Below, in pieces: positions 4,723 to 6,466 of a stretch of 6,466 bases of DNA (the first letter of the stretch is position 1; each line of letters begins with the position of its first letter). The position numbers were made by a program, and so were the translations under genes. The notes beneath the pieces were generated by a model. The model searched no databases and was not told the origin of the DNA. It was given only the letters and a program-made list of their open reading frames with translations. This DNA comes from Candidatus Woesearchaeota archaeon (GTDB lineage Archaea; Nanobdellota; Nanobdellia; UBA10117; WJKY01), in NCBI GenBank assembly GCA_014728835.1, contig WJKY01000017.1, positions 1 through 6,466 on the forward strand, given 5' to 3'.

Positions 4723-5817
4723 CTAAAAAGGTCTCATCTCTCTTCTCAAATCAAATAAACTTGGATTTCTACCTAATTTTTCATTAAGAGCAGCTTTGAA
4801 GTGTGCGATTTCGCTTTCAGTGAGTTTCGCACGCGCATCAGCTTCAATAAGTACAGATGGATAAGAATACAAACGGTTGTGCTTGGAAATCTGCCAAATA
4901 ATTGATGCGATTTTATCAGCAGTTTTCTCAATGTTTTTAGTTGCCAGAAAATCAAGACGTAGTGGTCTGTCAAAAGGAACAGCTTTAATGTAAATTGCAT
5001 GAATTGCCTTCGTCCATTTTTTCAAACCTTTGCTACCAGGGATGTTTTCTTTGCTTGTATATGAGATAGCAGCTGTTCGCTCACCAACATCTAATAAATA
5101 ATATAAAAATAATGTATCTGTTGTGTTATTTAAGATATCTTTGTTTTCTTTTATTTTAGTTTTGAATTTTTTAGGAATATCCGCTTTTAACAATGAAGGC
5201 ACAGCTTTCTTTAGTAAAACTTTGCAATATCTGCAACCTCTTGAATCTTCAACAGCACCAACTAATAATATTTTTTTCTTTGTGCAGAGTTGGTATAATT
5301 TTCTAAATAATTTAAGCACATATTTATAAGTGCAGTAAACGTCCGAGTCTTTGTCTGGAATATTAGACGGGTAGGGAACAATTGAGCCATCTAAAACAAC
5401 AACATCAGGATCCTTTTTTTTAATTGTTACAATAGTTACTAAAAGTTCTTTTTCAACTCTTTTAAGAGATGCCAGTTGTCCGAACTCCATATCAGAAAAC
5501 TCAGGGCCGACAATAATTGGCTCAGGAATTGGTTTAATACTTGGAATATAGGCTACATTTGCTAACTTGTTTTTTTCATATCTGAAGCAAGCTCCAACTG
5601 CGCGTCGAAGCATAATTCCTGCGCCGTGATATTCTTTCTTAAGAAATCCGCCATCAACACCGCAAATAGTTAAATTATCCAAATCTATTTTTTTAATAGG
5701 AACCTTGAATTTTGTAATCTTTTTTTTATCGCTTTTCTTTAGAACATGAGACAAAATCTCTCTTTTTTGGCTTAAATGCTTTATTCGTTTAGCTACTGTT
5801 TTAATGGTTTTTTCCAT
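4723..5817 (-). CDS. nurA: 5'-3' nuclease NurA
   Basis: NurA is the nuclease partner of HerA; a NurA dimer sits on the HerA hexamer and degrades the 5' strand at break ends after Mre11-Rad50 action. The 364-residue length is normal. The conserved acidic and other motifs are all present: GVDGGF with D55, VVLDGS with D143, VEDSRG with S192/R193, TDTLFL with D234, and the C-terminal YPSVLIEADARAK with Y319, P320 and D327. A cluster of lysines in the first 40 residues is in keeping with a DNA-binding N-terminus. The ATG at 5817 has no SD but has an AATATATT box about 28 nt upstream, suggesting a leaderless mRNA. The stop is TAG with a TAA two codons on. The gene is divergent from metG across a 49-nt spacer. 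Confidence 0.95.
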   Translation of the reverse strand: MEKTIKTVAKRIKHLSQKREILSHVLKKSDKKKITKFKVPIKKIDLDNLTICGVDGGFLKKEYHGAGIMLRRAVGACFRYEKNKLANVAYIPSIKPIPEPIIVGPEFSDMEFGQLASLKRVEKELLVTIVTIKKKDPDVVVLDGSIVPYPSNIPDKDSDVYCTYKYVLKLFRKLYQLCTKKKILLVGAVEDSRGCRYCKVLLKKAVPSLLKADIPKKFKTKIKENKDILNNTTDTLFLYYLLDVGERTAAISYTSKENIPGSKGLKKWTKAIHAIYIKAVPFDRPLRLDFLATKNIEKTADKIASIIWQISKHNRLYSYPSVLIEADARAKLTESEIAHFKAALNEKLGRNPSLFDLRREMRPF

Positions 5818-5825
5818 AATAAAAC

Positions 5826-5834
5826 CTTTTAAAG
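5826..5834 (+). promoter_or_regulatory. TATA-like box, possible metG promoter
   Basis: CTTTTAAAG is centred near 5830; a start about 25 nt on (near 5856) would give a short leader that contains the metG SD. It lies between the nurA start and the nurA TATA-like box, so the two divergent promoters would be crossed. Confidence 0.35.
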
Positions 5835-5841
5835 GCAGGTT

Positions 5842-5849
5842 AATATATT
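5842..5849 (-). promoter_or_regulatory. TATA-like box of nurA, palindromic
   Basis: AATATATT is centred about 28 nt before the nurA ATG, which has no SD, consistent with a leaderless or very short leader. The palindrome could also serve the plus strand, but a metG transcript starting 25 nt on would begin within or after the metG SD. Confidence 0.4.
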
Positions 5850-5861
5850 TTTATTTACTAT

Positions 5862-5871
5862 AGGAGGTGAT
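5862..5871 (+). promoter_or_regulatory. perfect SD of metG with no ordinary start codon at normal spacing
   Basis: AGGAGGTGAT is the full complement of the usual 16S rRNA 3' end. At the normal 5-9 nt after the GGAGG core, the codons in the metG frame are AAA and CTA. The only ordinary start codon in frame is the GTG at 5867, which is part of the SD itself, and a TAG (5861-5863) blocks the frame six nt before it. Confidence 0.7.
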
Positions 5872-6466
5872 TAAACTAGCAGAAAAAACTTTCTACATCA
5901 CCACAGCAATAGATTATACTAATGCAGCCCCACATATCGGTCACGCCTATCAAAAAATAGCATCTGATGTACAAGCGCGTTGGAAACGTAGTCAAGGATA
6001 TGATGTTTTTTTCTTAACTGGAACAGATGAACATGGATTAAAAATACAAAGAGCAGCCAAAGAAAAAGGTGTTTCACCTCAAGACTTTGTAGATAAATTA
6101 TCCAAGCAATTTCAAAACGCTTGGGATAAATTAAATATCAGATATGACAAATTTATCAGAACTACAGACAAAGATCACAAAAAAGCTGTAAAAGAAGCCA
6201 TTAAAAAAATAAAAGAAAAAGGAGATATTTACAAAAGCCAATACAAAGGTTTGTATTGCGTCGGCTGTGAAAGATTTCTAACAGAAAAAGATTTGATAGA
6301 TGGCAGATGTCCAGACCATAAAACTAAGCCAGAATATATCAAAGAAGAATCCTATTTCTTTAAACTGTCAAAATATCAGAAACCATTATTGAAGTTCTAC
6401 AAAGAAAATCCAGAGTTTATTTCACCAAAATTAATCAGAAAACATGTGATTAATAGAGTAAAAGAA
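5867..6466 (+). CDS. metG: methionyl-tRNA synthetase, N-terminal part (3' truncated by window edge)
   Basis: This class I synthetase charges tRNA-Met with methionine in the cytosol, for initiation and elongation. The visible 200 codons hold the Rossmann-fold start FYITTAIDYTNA (residues 9-20), the ATP-binding HIGH motif within APHIGHAY (21-28), and GTDEHG (52-57). A single zinc knuckle has C131, C134, C148 and H151, and SYFFKLSKYQ (162-171) follows. KMSKS and the anticodon domain lie beyond the window. The single short knuckle and the GTDEHG and FIRTT segments are those of the bacterial (Thermus/Bacillus-like) form, not the form with two knuckles usual in archaea. The start is uncertain: GTG at 5867 is the only ordinary in-frame start, whereas family alignment and the SD point to CTA at 5876, followed by AEKTFYITT. 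The gene is divergent from nurA, with no functional link expected. Confidence 0.93.
   Translation, partial: MIKLAEKTFYITTAIDYTNAAPHIGHAYQKIASDVQARWKRSQGYDVFFLTGTDEHGLKIQRAAKEKGVSPQDFVDKLSKQFQNAWDKLNIRYDKFIRTTDKDHKKAVKEAIKKIKEKGDIYKSQYKGLYCVGCERFLTEKDLIDGRCPDHKTKPEYIKEESYFFKLSKYQKPLLKFYKENPEFISPKLIRKHVINRVKE

Noticed and set aside
4773..5000. 75-codon minus-strand frame within nurA
   Set aside because: It is a +1/+2 frame shadow of the conserved NurA C-terminal half.
5123..5329. 68-codon plus-strand frame
   Set aside because: It is antisense to nurA, Phe/Leu-rich from reverse Lys codons, with no start signals.

Overview
The window most likely comes from an archaeon, probably a small-genome, strongly A+T-rich lineage such as a DPANN archaeon. 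The lineage is an inference. The domain assignment rests on HerA and NurA lying next to each other with rad50 nearby (the archaeal DNA end-resection set), on TATA-like boxes about 25 nt upstream of several start codons that lack Shine-Dalgarno (SD) sequences (leaderless archaeal genes), and on SD sequences at other genes.

Layout. Positions 1-1011 (+) hold the C-terminal part of Rad50, cut by the window edge. Its stop codon overlaps that of a convergent 295-codon gene of unknown function (1004-1891, -). Next come a 79-codon gene on the minus strand that resembles a PC4/Sub1-type ssDNA-binding domain (2057-2296) and a divergent 137-codon gene of unknown function (2450-2863, +). The 2297-2449 spacer contains an unusually G+C-rich, foldable element at the predicted 5' end of the PC4-like transcript. 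At 2910-3029 (+) is a very small membrane-protein reading frame with a strong SD, interrupted by one in-frame TAG. Then come herA (3030-4529, -) and nurA (4723-5817, -). A divergent, 3'-truncated methionyl-tRNA synthetase gene runs from 5867 to the window end.

How it fits together. Rad50 (with Mre11, not seen here), HerA and NurA together process double-strand-break ends to give 3' single strands for recombination. In many archaea these genes form one operon. Here rad50 and herA/nurA face opposite directions and are separated by about 2 kb holding three intact small genes and one broken or recoded one. A ssDNA-binding PC4-like protein would suit such a neighbourhood, but only proximity supports a link. 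nurA and herA share a strand but are about 190 nt apart, and herA has a promoter-like box of its own, so they may be transcribed separately.

No gene-free stretch exceeds 300 bases. The longest gap is about 193 bases, between nurA and herA. I see no tRNA, rRNA, CRISPR array or insertion sequence. The most interesting items are the structured leader RNA (2320-2375), the amber-interrupted mini membrane protein (2910-3029), the unknown genes lodged between rad50 and herA, and the perfect SD with no ordinary start codon in front of metG.
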